DNA from: Castellaniella sp036379515
Lineage (GTDB): Bacteria > Pseudomonadota > Gammaproteobacteria > Burkholderiales > Burkholderiaceae_B
Direction: 5' to 3'
NCBI RefSeq assembly: GCF_036379515.1
Contig: NZ_DASVGN010000038.1
Location: 190,237 to 254,236, forward strand
DNA length: 64,000 bases
The position numbers were made by a program, and so were the translations under genes. This document shows, piece by piece, positions 43,215 to 51,679 of the stretch (position 1 is the first letter of the stretch; each line of letters starts with the position of its first letter). The notes beneath the pieces are model-generated. The model did not search any database. It saw nothing but the letters and a program-made list of their open reading frames with translations, and had not been told where the DNA came from.

Positions 43215-44669
43215 TTAACCGACGCTACCTTCCAGGCTCACGCCGAGCAGATTCTGCGCTTCGACGGCGAACTCCATGGGCAATTCCTTGAAAACTTCCT
43301 TGCAGAAGCCATTGACGATCATCGACACGGCGTCCTCGGCCGAAAGGCCACGCTGCATGGCATAAAACAACTGATCTTCTGCAATGCGCGAAGCGGTGGC
43401 CTCGTGCTCTACATTGGCGCTAGGGTTCTGCACTTCGATCGTCGGGAAGGTATGTGCTGCACATTCCTTGCCGATCAAAAGCGAGTCGCACTGTGTGTAA
43501 TTACGCGCGTTCTCTGCCTTGGGCGTCATGCGCACCAGGCTGCGGAAGGTGTTTTCGCCATGCCCGGCTGAAATGCCCTTCGAAATGACCGTGCTGCGCG
43601 TATTGCGCCCCATATGAACCATTTTGGTGCCCGTATCGGCCTGCTGATAGTGGTTGGACACGGCTACCGAGTAGAACTCGCCCACGGAATCATCGCCCCG
43701 CAGGATCACGCTGGGGTATTTCCAGGTGATGGCCGAGCCGGTCTCGACTTGGGTCCAGGCAATGCGCGAGCGCGCACCGCGGGCATCGCCACGCTTGGTG
43801 ACGAAGTTGTAGATGCCGCCCACGCCGTTCGCATCGCCGGGGTACCAGTTCTGCACCGTGGAATACTTGATCCTGGCGTCTTCGAGGGCAACGAGTTCCA
43901 CCACAGCTGCGTGCAGCTGATTCTCGTCGCGCATGGGCGCCGTACAGCCTTCCAGGTAGCTGACCACAGCACCTTCATCGGCAATGATGAGCGTGCGTTC
44001 GAACTGCCCGGAATCGGCATTGTTGATGCGGAAATACGTGGACAGCTCCATGGGGCACTTCACCCCCTTGGGGATGTAGACAAAGGAGCCATCCGAGAAC
44101 ACGGCCGAATTGAGTGCCGCATAGAAATTATCGCCCGGGGGCACGACTGAACCCATGTACTTCTGGACCAGATCCGGGTGAGACCGCACGGCCTCGGAGA
44201 ACGAACAGAAAATGATTCCTACGTCCGCCAGCTGCTTGCGAAAGGTCGTGGCCACAGACACGGAGTCGAACACGGCATCGACCGCAACCCCGGCGAGCTT
44301 GGCGCGTTCGTGCAACGGTACTCCGAGCTTCTCATAGGTCTTGAGCAGTTCAGGATCGACTTCGTCCAGACTTTTGGGCGCGTTTTCCTTGGACTTGGAC
44401 TTGGGCGCCGAATAATAGCTGATGTCCTGGTAATTGGGCTCGGGAAAATGCGCCTTCGACCAGGTAGGCTGCGACATTTTCAGCCAGGCGCGATAGGCCT
44501 TCAGGCGCCATTCGAGCATGAACTCGGGCTCATGCTTGACCGCAGACAGGCGGCGAATCACGTCCTCGTCCAACCCCTTGGGGAAGGTCTCGGATTCGAT
44601 CTCGGTCACGAATCCGGCGTCGTACTCACGATCGAGGAAGGAATCGAGCTTGTCGTTGACAGTACTCAT
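43215..44669 (-). CDS. sufB: SufB, Fe-S assembly scaffold subunit
   Basis: 484 aa. SFVYIPKGVKCPMELSTYFRI and CDSLLIGKECAAHTFPTIEV (site of the conserved Cys) are diagnostic; the C-terminus ENLLGVSLEGSVG-type tail is normal. The ATG at 44669 is selected because it overlaps the regulator stop (ATGA) and has GGAG upstream; a GTG at 44684 is possible but would overlap further. Confidence 0.96.
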   Translation of the reverse strand: MSTVNDKLDSFLDREYDAGFVTEIESETFPKGLDEDVIRRLSAVKHEPEFMLEWRLKAYRAWLKMSQPTWSKAHFPEPNYQDISYYSAPKSKSKENAPKSLDEVDPELLKTYEKLGVPLHERAKLAGVAVDAVFDSVSVATTFRKQLADVGIIFCSFSEAVRSHPDLVQKYMGSVVPPGDNFYAALNSAVFSDGSFVYIPKGVKCPMELSTYFRINNADSGQFERTLIIADEGAVVSYLEGCTAPMRDENQLHAAVVELVALEDARIKYSTVQNWYPGDANGVGGIYNFVTKRGDARGARSRIAWTQVETGSAITWKYPSVILRGDDSVGEFYSVAVSNHYQQADTGTKMVHMGRNTRSTVISKGISAGHGENTFRSLVRMTPKAENARNYTQCDSLLIGKECAAHTFPTIEVQNPSANVEHEATASRIAEDQLFYAMQRGLSAEDAVSMIVNGFCKEVFKELPMEFAVEAQNLLGVSLEGSVG

Positions 44670-45166
44670 TTGGACAGACTCCACGGGATATTTGAAACAC
44701 CGCGCGACGCCTCGACGGCGGCAACGGCAGACACCGGGGCAGAAACCCCCCGGGGTGGGATTTCTCCCGCCACCATGTCGGCGACGGAAACAGATTCAAG
44801 AGTGCGGCGCACGACGGCGTTGATGCGCTGCCAATAGGGCCGAACACGGCAAGCTGCCTCGACCGAACAGACGCCGGGCAGCGCCGTGCATTCAGTCAGC
44901 CCAAACGGCTGGTCTTCGAGCGCGTCGATGACTTGTGCAACCGTGATGTGTTCTGCAGTGCGCCCCAGCCGGTATCCGCCGTGCGCACCGCGCGTGCTGG
45001 CCACGAGCTCGTGCTGTGCCAGCAGCTTGAGTACTTTGCTGACCACGGGTTGGCCCAGGCCCAGTGCCCCAGCAAGTTCTGCGGCGCTGCACACATGCGT
45101 CGGGTGCACGGCCATGTGCGTGAGCACAAGGATTCCGTAATCGACGATCTTGCTGATGCGCAGCAT
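44666..45166 (-). CDS. Rrf2-family regulator of the SUF operon (IscR/SufR-like)
   Basis: 166 aa. The winged HTH (MLRISKIVDYGILVLTHMA, LGLGQPVVSKVLKLLAQHEL) is followed by three cluster cysteines C93, C100 and C106, spaced much as in IscR. It probably carries a 2Fe-2S cluster and represses the operon when iron-sulfur supply is sufficient. It is the first gene of the unit and is coupled to sufB. The C-terminal 50 residues are Ala/Val-rich and variable. Confidence 0.9.
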   Translation of the reverse strand: MLRISKIVDYGILVLTHMAVHPTHVCSAAELAGALGLGQPVVSKVLKLLAQHELVASTRGAHGGYRLGRTAEHITVAQVIDALEDQPFGLTECTALPGVCSVEAACRVRPYWQRINAVVRRTLESVSVADMVAGEIPPRGVSAPVSAVAAVEASRGVSNIPWSLSK

Positions 45167-45199
45167 CGAGGCATCCGTGACTGAGGTGAAGGAAATGAA

Positions 45200-45229
45200 A
45201 TAGTACTTCTTTGGTACGGTTTAGGTCAA
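45200..45229 (-). promoter_or_regulatory. suf operon promoter
   Basis: On the minus strand: TTGACC (-35), 18 bases, TACTAT (-10), ending 34 bases before the regulator ATG. The spacer holds an imperfect GTAC-N7-GTAC dyad, a possible operator for the Rrf2 protein. Confidence 0.7.
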
Positions 45230-45351
45230 ACCCTGCCTTGCCTGGTTGAGGAATTTCGATACGACCCTCAAAAGGAACAGCGCATACAATAGATCTCATT
45301 TCGAAAACCCCAGGATCGTGCCTGCACGTTCCCTAGAGTCGTACACGAGGT

Positions 45352-45864
45352 ATGAGCGTTTCCGTTTTTGACTACGAAGCCGAACTCACCGCTTGCGCGG
45401 CGGGTGATCGCTCGGCCTTTCTGGCGCTGTTCACACAAGAAGCCGGCCCCATGTTCACGCTGGTGCAGCACATGCTGGGAAACGAAGCCGAAGAGGTCGT
45501 GCACGAAACCTTCGTCCTCATATGGCGCAATGCAGCAGGCTACAGCGCCTCGCTGGGAACGGCGCGCGCCTGGATGTACAGCATCCTGCGCTACCGCGCA
45601 CTCAGCCACTTGCATCAATTGACCGCCTCGGGCGAAGCGCGGGAACAGCCTCCACTTCCAGTCCTGAATCCTCAACCTGACTCCGGTGCCATCGCCAACA
45701 CCCTGGCGTCTTTACCGCAACCCCAGCTGGACGCGCTGCTACAGGCCTATCTGCACGGTGGGGATTACGCCCACATCGCCGAGAAATTGGACCGGTCCGA
45801 ACCCGACATCCAGGCTTCAATAGAATCGGCACTCGCACGTATCGACGAGGCTGTACGCGCATGA
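45352..45864 (+). CDS. ECF-type RNA polymerase sigma factor
   Basis: 170 aa sigma-70-family protein. Region 2 (about 10-75: LTACAAGDRSAFLALFTQEA, EAEEVVHETFVLIWRNAAGY, GTARAWMYSILRYRAL) and a shorter region 4 (about 115-165: LPQPQLDALLQAYLHGGDYA). It is divergent from the suf regulator and translationally coupled (ATGA) to a putative anti-sigma gene, the usual ECF pair. The GAGG directly before ATG is unusually close. The stress sensed is unknown; an RpoE/SigK-like oxidative or envelope stress is likely. Confidence 0.87.
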   Translation: MSVSVFDYEAELTACAAGDRSAFLALFTQEAGPMFTLVQHMLGNEAEEVVHETFVLIWRNAAGYSASLGTARAWMYSILRYRALSHLHQLTASGEAREQPPLPVLNPQPDSGAIANTLASLPQPQLDALLQAYLHGGDYAHIAEKLDRSEPDIQASIESALARIDEAVRA

Positions 45865-46376
45865 AAGCCCAGCGTTCGTACTCTGACCCTGAAATCGCGC
45901 GCTACGTGCTGGGTCTGGACATGGCCGACCAAGCGCAGGACATTCAAACGCTACTCGCGCATGACGATGCCGCGGCCGCCCGCGCCCTGAAATGGGAGGC
46001 CTACCTGCTAGGCATCGTGGACGCGCTGCCTCACGCCGCTGCGCCCGATACGTTGCTTCCTCGCATCCAGCAGACACTGGGCATGACGTTCGAGGCTCCC
46101 GAAGCCGCCACAGTGCTCGGAGAAACGCGCGAACGGACCCGTACTGCCCGACGCCAGCACCCCACGATTTCGTGGGCAGCCTGGCTCAAACGCGTTCCGA
46201 TTCCTCAGATGCTCAGACACCCTAGCCGCAAGGCCGCGATCACTGGGGCTGCAGTAGGGGCAGTGCTCGTGATATTGATCGCGATCGTGACCTGGGCCAG
46301 CGTGAGGACTACGCCCACGAGCGTGGTTCACGAAGTCGTGTCCACCCAGAACACCGCCCCGCTACCAAAACATTAA
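45861..46376 (+). CDS. Putative anti-sigma factor with one membrane segment
   Basis: 171 aa. The N-terminal cytoplasmic part (about 1-125, YSDPEIARYVLGLDMADQAQ and a helical region) resembles RskA-type anti-sigma domains. A single TM is at about 128-148 (AVGAVLVILIAIVTWASV), with only about 20 residues outside. It overlaps the sigma gene by four bases, which is the main evidence for function. No zinc-binding HxxxCxxC motif, so not a ZAS type. Ends overlapping the stop of the convergent merR gene. Confidence 0.72.
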   Translation: MKAQRSYSDPEIARYVLGLDMADQAQDIQTLLAHDDAAAARALKWEAYLLGIVDALPHAAAPDTLLPRIQQTLGMTFEAPEAATVLGETRERTRTARRQHPTISWAAWLKRVPIPQMLRHPSRKAAITGAAVGAVLVILIAIVTWASVRTTPTSVVHEVVSTQNTAPLPKH

Positions 46377-46756
46377 TCCGACAGCGCCTGCGAAAGGCCA
46401 TCGCGCGCAGCAATCAGGCCTGCGCGCAAAGCCTGCAGCTCTGCAGCAGAGAGGCGGATAGCCGCATCCTGATCGTGAGGAACCTCGCTGCCGTCTCCGA
46501 GGCGATTACGCGCCCCTGCGATGGTGAAGCCTTGCTCGTAGAGCAGGTCGCGAATACGGCGCACCAACAGCACTTCGTGGTGCTGGTAATAGCGCCGATT
46601 ACCTCGCCGCTTGACGGGTTTGAGCTGCGCGAATTCTTGTTCCCAGTAGCGCAGAATGTGCGGCTTCACGCCGCAGAGTTCACTGACCTCGCCAATGGTG
46701 AAATAGCGCTTGGCTGGAATGGGAGGCAAAGGCGCGGAGCTGGCAGCCAGCATCAT
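46373..46756 (-). CDS. MerR-family regulator downstream of ihfA
   Basis: 127 aa. HTH_MerR starting RYFTIGEVSELCGVKPHILRYWEQEF (read 14-20 at a time: RYFTIGEVSELC, HILRYWEQEFAQLKP), then RRYYQHHEVLLVRRIRDLLY. It lacks metal-binding cysteines in the C-terminus and belongs to the short MerR proteins commonly found after ihfA in proteobacteria, whose function is undefined. The start overlaps the ihfA stop (ATGA); a second ATG follows immediately. Confidence 0.88.
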   Translation of the reverse strand: MMLAASSAPLPPIPAKRYFTIGEVSELCGVKPHILRYWEQEFAQLKPVKRRGNRRYYQHHEVLLVRRIRDLLYEQGFTIAGARNRLGDGSEVPHDQDAAIRLSAAELQALRAGLIAARDGLSQALSD

Positions 46757-47055
46757 GAAGCATCTCCGGCGACACCCTCTTTGAGCTTCTGACTGGCGTG
46801 AAACGTGACTACCCGGCGCGCCAGGATGGGAATGACCTCGCCCGTCTTGGGATTGCGCCCCGGACGCGGCGGCTTCTGACGCACCTGGAAACTGCCAAAT
46901 CCAGAAAGCTTGACTTCAACCCCCTGGATGAGAGCGTCGCGAACTTCAGTGAAGAACGTATCGACGACGTCCTTGGCTTCGCGCTTGTTCAAGCCCACCC
47001 GTTCGAACAAAAGTTCGGCCAGCTGAGCTTTGGTCAGTGTTCCGTCATTCACCAA
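46753..47055 (-). CDS. ihfA: Integration host factor subunit alpha
   Basis: 100 aa DNA-bending protein of the HU/IHF family. LTKAQLAELLFERVGLNKRE and the DNA-arm segment VKLSGFGSFQVRQKPPRPGR-NPKTGE identify IHF-alpha. Its position directly after pheT is the classic proteobacterial arrangement. Heterodimerises with IhfB. Confidence 0.97.
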   Translation of the reverse strand: MVNDGTLTKAQLAELLFERVGLNKREAKDVVDTFFTEVRDALIQGVEVKLSGFGSFQVRQKPPRPGRNPKTGEVIPILARRVVTFHASQKLKEGVAGDAS

Positions 47056-47064
47056 TGTGTCCTC

Positions 47065-49467
47065 CTAGCGCAGGCGCGCCCCGTGTACCCGGGATAATGC
47101 GTCGGTCAGGCGCTGCATGCAGTAATCGATCTGGTGCTCGTCCAGCGTGGCATCTCGCCCCTGGAACCAGAATCGCAGCGCGAGGCTGCGTCGATCGCCT
47201 GATTCAGCATCCCTCCAGATGTCGAACAGTTTAATGTCCTTGACAACATCAAGGGCTTCATCCGTTGACACCTCGTGTTCAAGTGTATCAAGGATGGCCT
47301 GCCACGGCAGGGCGGCGGCGACCCAGACGGCCAGGTCGCGCACCACCGTGGGCTGGCGTGACAGCTCGGTGGGCTGCGGAAAGACCCGCTCACCAATCGC
47401 CGCGGTATCAAGCTCGAACACAACGGGTGCGTGTCCCAGGTCCAGCGCCTGGGCCCAACGGGGATGAACTTCTCCCAGCCAACCAATGGCCTTGCCTGCC
47501 AGCACCAGCCGCGCACTACGTCCCGGATGCAGCGCAGGGTGCACGGCGGGTTCGCAACGTAGCTCCACGGCCCGTGCCCCCAGCAAAGACACCAGGTCAT
47601 GCTTCACGTCGAAGAAATCAACCGCACGGGTACTCACCCCCCACTGCTCCGGAACCGCCGGCCCCCAGGCCGCCGCAGCCAGGTGCGTGGGCTGCGCCAC
47701 ACCCGCGACCGCAAGATCGCCGTCCGTCACCGAGGCATCGCGGGAAAACACACGCCCTACCTCAAACAGGCGGACACGGCTCTGCCGGTGCTTGGCATTG
47801 TGAGCGATATTGGCAAGCAGCCCGCCAATCAGGCTGGAGCGCATCACGGCCAGTTGACTCGCGATCGGGTTCAGCAGGCGGATTGGGTCCGCATTGCCGC
47901 AATAGTCGCGCTCCCAGGCGTCTTCCACAAACGAAAAATTGATGACTTCCTGGTAATCGAGAGCCGCCATTTCTGCCCGCATGGCATGCAGGCCATAGCA
48001 AACCTCAGGCTGGACCCGCATCCGTGCGGGCGCCACCGGAGGCTCATCAGGAATGAGGTCAAAGCCATGAATGCGAGCGACTTCTTCAATCAGATCTTCT
48101 TCAATGGAAAGATCGAAGCGCGCAGCAGGCGGGGTCACAATGAAATCATCGCCCTGCTGGAGAAACGTCAACCCGAGTCGGGTGAATACGCTGGCCACAT
48201 CGTCTGCAGACAGAGTGATGCCCAGCACCTTGATGCAGCGCGACAGACGCATGCGCACAGGAGCGCGTTCGGGCAAACGGATGATCTGGTCGTCCAGCGG
48301 GCCAGCCTGTCCACCGCAGATGTCGAGAACCAGTTGCGTCAGAATTTCGAGGTGTTGAGGGACGGTAGAGAAATCCACGCCACGCTCGAAACGATGGCCC
48401 GCCTCGGACGTCAGCTTGTAGCGGCGCGGGCGCCCCATGATGGCCTCGGGGAACCAGAACGCCGCCTCCAGATAGATGTCGGTGGTATCCAGCGTCACGG
48501 CCGAAGCCTGCCCGCCCATGATGCCCGCCAGGCTCTCGGGGACGTTCTGGCTGAGGATGACACCGACATCGGCCGTCAGGTCTATCGTCTGGCCATTGAG
48601 CAGTTCGAGACGCTCGCCCTCTTTGGCCCAACGTACGGCCAAGCCAGCACGAATACGCTGCAGGTCGAACACGTGAGTGGGCCGACCCAGTTCCAGCATC
48701 ACATAGTTGGAAATGTCCACCAGCGCCGACACGGAGCGTTGCCCAGCGCGTTCGAGCCGGGATTTCATCCAGTCCGGCGTGGCGGCGCGGGCATTGACCC
48801 CGCGCACGACGCGGCCGGCATAACGACCGCAGAGATCAGGCGCCTGGACATCGACCGGCACGCGATCCGGAATGCTGACCGGGACCTGCGGTACCTTGGG
48901 CTCATGCAGCGCACACCCCGTAAGGGCGGCCACTTCACGCGCCACACCGGCAATGGACAGACAATCCGCCCGGTTGGGCGTGAGCTTGAGAAGATAAATG
49001 GTGTCGTCCAGATCCAGCGCCTTGCGCAAGTCAGTACCCGGAACGAGATCGGCGGGCAGCTCAAGCAGCCCTGCGTGGTCTTGCGACAATCCCAGCTCAC
49101 GCGACGAACACAGCATGCCGTTGGACTGCACGCCGCGCATTCTGACCGGACCGATCTTCATGCCACCCGGAAGTGTCGCGCCCACACGCGCAAGCGGCAC
49201 CACCAGCCCAGCAGCAGCATTCGGCGCGCCGCACACGATCTGCTGCAGCTCGCCCGAGCCGTCATTGACGCGACAGACGTGGAGCTTGTCGGCATCGGGG
49301 TGGCTTTCAACCGCCTCGATGCGAGCCACCACCACCCCCGAGAAAGGCGGCGCGTAGGGATCGGCCTCCTCGACTTCAAGGCCCGCCATGGTCAGGCGAT
49401 GTGCAAGCGCCTGTGCATCGATATCAGGGTTGGCCCAGGTACGCAGCCAAGATTCTGGAAATTGCAT
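47065..49467 (-). CDS. pheT: Phenylalanyl-tRNA synthetase beta chain
   Basis: 800 aa. The N-terminal tRNA-binding (EMAP-like) domain at about 40-150, then B3/B4 editing, B5 (LSRCIKVLGITLSADDVASV), the catalytic-like core and the C-terminal FDX-ACB domain (LSRQPTVVRDLAVWVAAALP). Pairs with PheS as an alpha2-beta2 enzyme. Starts 26 bases after the pheS stop; ihfA follows after nine bases. Confidence 0.98.
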   Translation of the reverse strand: MQFPESWLRTWANPDIDAQALAHRLTMAGLEVEEADPYAPPFSGVVVARIEAVESHPDADKLHVCRVNDGSGELQQIVCGAPNAAAGLVVPLARVGATLPGGMKIGPVRMRGVQSNGMLCSSRELGLSQDHAGLLELPADLVPGTDLRKALDLDDTIYLLKLTPNRADCLSIAGVAREVAALTGCALHEPKVPQVPVSIPDRVPVDVQAPDLCGRYAGRVVRGVNARAATPDWMKSRLERAGQRSVSALVDISNYVMLELGRPTHVFDLQRIRAGLAVRWAKEGERLELLNGQTIDLTADVGVILSQNVPESLAGIMGGQASAVTLDTTDIYLEAAFWFPEAIMGRPRRYKLTSEAGHRFERGVDFSTVPQHLEILTQLVLDICGGQAGPLDDQIIRLPERAPVRMRLSRCIKVLGITLSADDVASVFTRLGLTFLQQGDDFIVTPPAARFDLSIEEDLIEEVARIHGFDLIPDEPPVAPARMRVQPEVCYGLHAMRAEMAALDYQEVINFSFVEDAWERDYCGNADPIRLLNPIASQLAVMRSSLIGGLLANIAHNAKHRQSRVRLFEVGRVFSRDASVTDGDLAVAGVAQPTHLAAAAWGPAVPEQWGVSTRAVDFFDVKHDLVSLLGARAVELRCEPAVHPALHPGRSARLVLAGKAIGWLGEVHPRWAQALDLGHAPVVFELDTAAIGERVFPQPTELSRQPTVVRDLAVWVAAALPWQAILDTLEHEVSTDEALDVVKDIKLFDIWRDAESGDRRSLALRFWFQGRDATLDEHQIDYCMQRLTDALSRVHGARLR

Positions 49468-49493
49468 GATTCGAATTCCGTATGAACAAGGGC

Positions 49494-50516
49494 TCAGGCG
49501 TTGAACTGGCGCAGAAAGCGCAGATCACCTTCGAAGAACTGGCGCAGATCGTTGACCCCATAGCGCAGCATCGTGAGGCGTTCGAGGCCCGAACCAAAGG
49601 CGAACCCAATGTAGCGTTCTGGATCAAGCCCGAAATTGCGCACGACTTGCGGGTGCACCTGCCCCGACCCGGAGATTTCAAGCCAACGCCCTTGGTTGGG
49701 TCCCGAGGTGAACATCATGTCAATCTCGGCCGAAGGCTCGGTGAAGGGGAAGAACGACGGCCGAAAGCGCAGGGTAAGGTCTTCCGTCTCGAAGAAGGCC
49801 TGCAGGAAATTCGTGTAGACGCCCTTGAGATCGGCAAAAGAGATGTCTTCGGCAATCCACAGGCCTTCGACCTGGTGAAACATGGGTGAGTGTGTGGCGT
49901 CGCTGTCGACGCGGTAGGTACGGCCTGGAGCGATGACCTTGATCGGCGGCTTGTTCATGCGCGCATAACGCACCTGCATGGGGCTGGTGTGCGTACGCAG
50001 GACCAGCGGCAGGCCATGAGAATCCTGCATGTCCACATAGAACGTATCCTGCATGGACCGTGCCGGGTGATTCTCGGGATTGTTCAGGGCGGTAAAGTTG
50101 GTCCAGTCGTCCTCGATCTCGGGGCCATCGGCCACATCGAAGCCAATGGAACGAAAGATCTGCTCCACGCGCTGCCAGGTTCGGATGACAGGGTGGATGC
50201 CGCCGGTTGCCCTTCCCCGTCCAGGCAAGGTCACGTCGACCTTTTCGGCGGCAAGGCGCTCATCAAGCTTGGCTTGTGCAAGCTGGGCACGGCGCTCGTT
50301 GAGCAAGGCCTCGACCTGCTGCTTGGCCTGGTTGATTTCCGCCCCGCGCGTGCGCTTCTCGTCGCCCTTGAGAGCCGCAAGCTCCTTGAGCAAGGCAGTC
50401 ACCGAGCCCTGCTTTCCCAGGAAGACGGCTTTTTCATTTTCGAGAGTGGCGGGGTCCGAAGCCTGCGCAAAACGGGTTCGGGCCTGGGTGATCAACTCAG
50501 CGAGCGTAGTATCCAT
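49494..50516 (-). CDS. pheS: Phenylalanyl-tRNA synthetase alpha chain
   Basis: 340 aa class II catalytic subunit. A coiled-coil N-terminus at about 1-90, motif 2 (RVDSDATHSPMFHQVEGLWI, read FHQVEGLWI) and motif 3 (GFAFGSGLERLTMLRYG) are intact. The ATG at 50516 matches the family start; the frame is open to 50642, past a terminator-like hairpin. The hairpin between rplT and pheS may attenuate expression. Confidence 0.97.
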   Translation of the reverse strand: MDTTLAELITQARTRFAQASDPATLENEKAVFLGKQGSVTALLKELAALKGDEKRTRGAEINQAKQQVEALLNERRAQLAQAKLDERLAAEKVDVTLPGRGRATGGIHPVIRTWQRVEQIFRSIGFDVADGPEIEDDWTNFTALNNPENHPARSMQDTFYVDMQDSHGLPLVLRTHTSPMQVRYARMNKPPIKVIAPGRTYRVDSDATHSPMFHQVEGLWIAEDISFADLKGVYTNFLQAFFETEDLTLRFRPSFFPFTEPSAEIDMMFTSGPNQGRWLEISGSGQVHPQVVRNFGLDPERYIGFAFGSGLERLTMLRYGVNDLRQFFEGDLRFLRQFNA

Positions 50517-50530
50517 GTCGTATTGCTTCC

Positions 50531-50566
50531 AAAACGCAAACGGAGCCCAGGAGAGCTCCGTTTGCG
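50531..50566 (-). terminator. Terminator/attenuator hairpin between rplT and pheS
   Basis: A perfect stem of at least 11 bp (GCAAACGGAGC with GCTCCGTTTGC) is followed by GTTTTGG on the minus strand, 15 bases before the pheS ATG. It is a strong terminator candidate, so either partial read-through or an attenuator sets pheST levels. No Phe-rich leader peptide is found between rplT and the hairpin. Confidence 0.75.
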
Positions 50567-50598
50567 ATGAGACAGAATCGAAAACGAAACTGTATCGA

Positions 50599-50958
50599 TC
50601 AGGCGGCCAATGCGGATTTCGCCTGGGCCACGACGGCGGCAAAACCTGCCTTGTCGTTCACGGCCATGTCGGCGAGCACCTTGCGATCGAGTTCGATCGA
50701 GGCCTTGCGCAACCCGGCGATGAAGACGCTATAGGTAACGCCCAGTTCACGGCAACCCGCGTTGATTCGAGCGATCCATAGTGCGCGGAAGGTGCGCTTC
50801 TTGTTGCGGCGGTCGCGATAGGCATACTGGCCGGCACGCATGACGGCCTGCTTGGCGATGCGAAATACGTTTCCACGACGGCCGCGGTAACCCTTGGCAG
50901 CCTGAATGACTTTTTTATGGCGTGCACGTGCAGTGACGCCGCGTTTGACGCGAGGCAT
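50599..50958 (-). CDS. rplT: 50S ribosomal protein L20
   Basis: 119 aa, basic, VKRGVTARARHKKVIQAAKG and NAGCRELGVTYSVFIAGLRK are diagnostic. Binds 23S rRNA early in assembly; in other bacteria it also represses its own operon through the rpmI leader. 13 bases after rpmI. Confidence 0.99.
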   Translation of the reverse strand: MPRVKRGVTARARHKKVIQAAKGYRGRRGNVFRIAKQAVMRAGQYAYRDRRNKKRTFRALWIARINAGCRELGVTYSVFIAGLRKASIELDRKVLADMAVNDKAGFAAVVAQAKSALAA

Positions 50959-50971
50959 GTGAAATCTCCGA

Positions 50972-51169
50972 TCAGGCGAAAGGCAACATCGCCTTCACTG
51001 AGGCAACGTTCGTTTCATGGACAGCAGCCGAACCACGCAGTTGGCGTTTGCTCTTCGTGGTCTTCTTGGTCAGGATATGGCGTTTGAACGCCTGACCGCG
51101 CTTGAACGATCCACTGCCGCGCATCTTAAAGCGCTTGGAAGCGCCTTTTTTGCTCTTCATTTTGGGCAT
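50972..51169 (-). CDS. rpmI: 50S ribosomal protein L35
   Basis: 65 aa, normal length; MPKMKSKKGASKRFK start and the K/R-rich body (HILTKKTTKSKRQLRG) are diagnostic. The ATG at 51169 is used; a longer frame (to 51241) has no support. Here it is the first gene of its transcript instead of following infC. Confidence 0.98.
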   Translation of the reverse strand: MPKMKSKKGASKRFKMRGSGSFKRGQAFKRHILTKKTTKSKRQLRGSAAVHETNVASVKAMLPFA

Positions 51170-51202
51170 GACAACACTCTGTTGACTTGGCAAACCCAGG
51201 TG

Positions 51203-51217
51203 GCCCGAGAATCGGGC
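51203..51217 (-). promoter_or_regulatory. Hairpin in the rpmI leader
   Basis: GCCCGA-TTC-TCGGGC on the minus strand, a perfect 6-bp stem 34 bases upstream of rpmI, within a leader of about 140 bases. Candidate part of an L20 autoregulatory structure; no pseudoknot could be verified by eye. Confidence 0.35.
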
Positions 51218-51314
51218 ACTTCTCAAACCCGGCATTTGCACAATGCTTGCAAGGCCCCGCGCGCAACAAGCAACGTGACCCGCTGCTTTTATCGAAAAAC
51301 GAAAAAAGCCCTTG

Positions 51315-51344
51315 ATTATAGGATGATTTATTCAGCTTTGTCGA
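51315..51344 (-). promoter_or_regulatory. Strong promoter for rpmI-rplT-pheST-ihfA
   Basis: On the minus strand: TCGACA (-35, five of six consensus), 18 bases, TATAAT (-10, perfect). It overlaps the end of the ubiK coding region and gives a leader of about 140 bases to rpmI. Confidence 0.8.
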
Positions 51345-51594
51345 CTTTGCTGCCACTTTGAGCTGATTGCTCGAGGGCCTCGATACGAGATTCGAGTGTG
51401 CTGACCCGTTTGAGTGAACGCGCCAGGAGCTCGGCCTGCACGTCAAATTCTTCGCGCGTGATGAGATCCATGCGTGCAAAAGTCTGCGTCATGAAGGCTT
51501 TCATGGTGCGCTCGATATCGGCAGCCGGAGTCTTGGCCAGCAGCTCGGAGACGTTCTTCTGAAAATCGTCAAACCATTGATTGGGAGGAATCAT
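51328..51594 (-). CDS. ubiK: UbiK-family accessory factor (BMFP, DUF526)
   Basis: 88 aa. MIPPNQWFDDFQKNVSELLA at the start and a C-terminal coiled coil (LLARSLKRVSTLESRIEALEQ) match UbiK/YqiC, which assists ubiquinone biosynthesis under aerobic conditions and forms trimers. It lies 85 bases downstream of comM. Its 3' end holds the rpmI promoter. Confidence 0.88.
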   Translation of the reverse strand: MIPPNQWFDDFQKNVSELLAKTPAADIERTMKAFMTQTFARMDLITREEFDVQAELLARSLKRVSTLESRIEALEQSAQSGSKVDKAE

Positions 51595-51679
51595 GATGGC
51601 CCCTTGAATGAAATGCGGATGGCTTCATTTTACCTGCTCACCTATCCGCCATGGCCGCCGAGCGGCCCACTGAGTGGGC

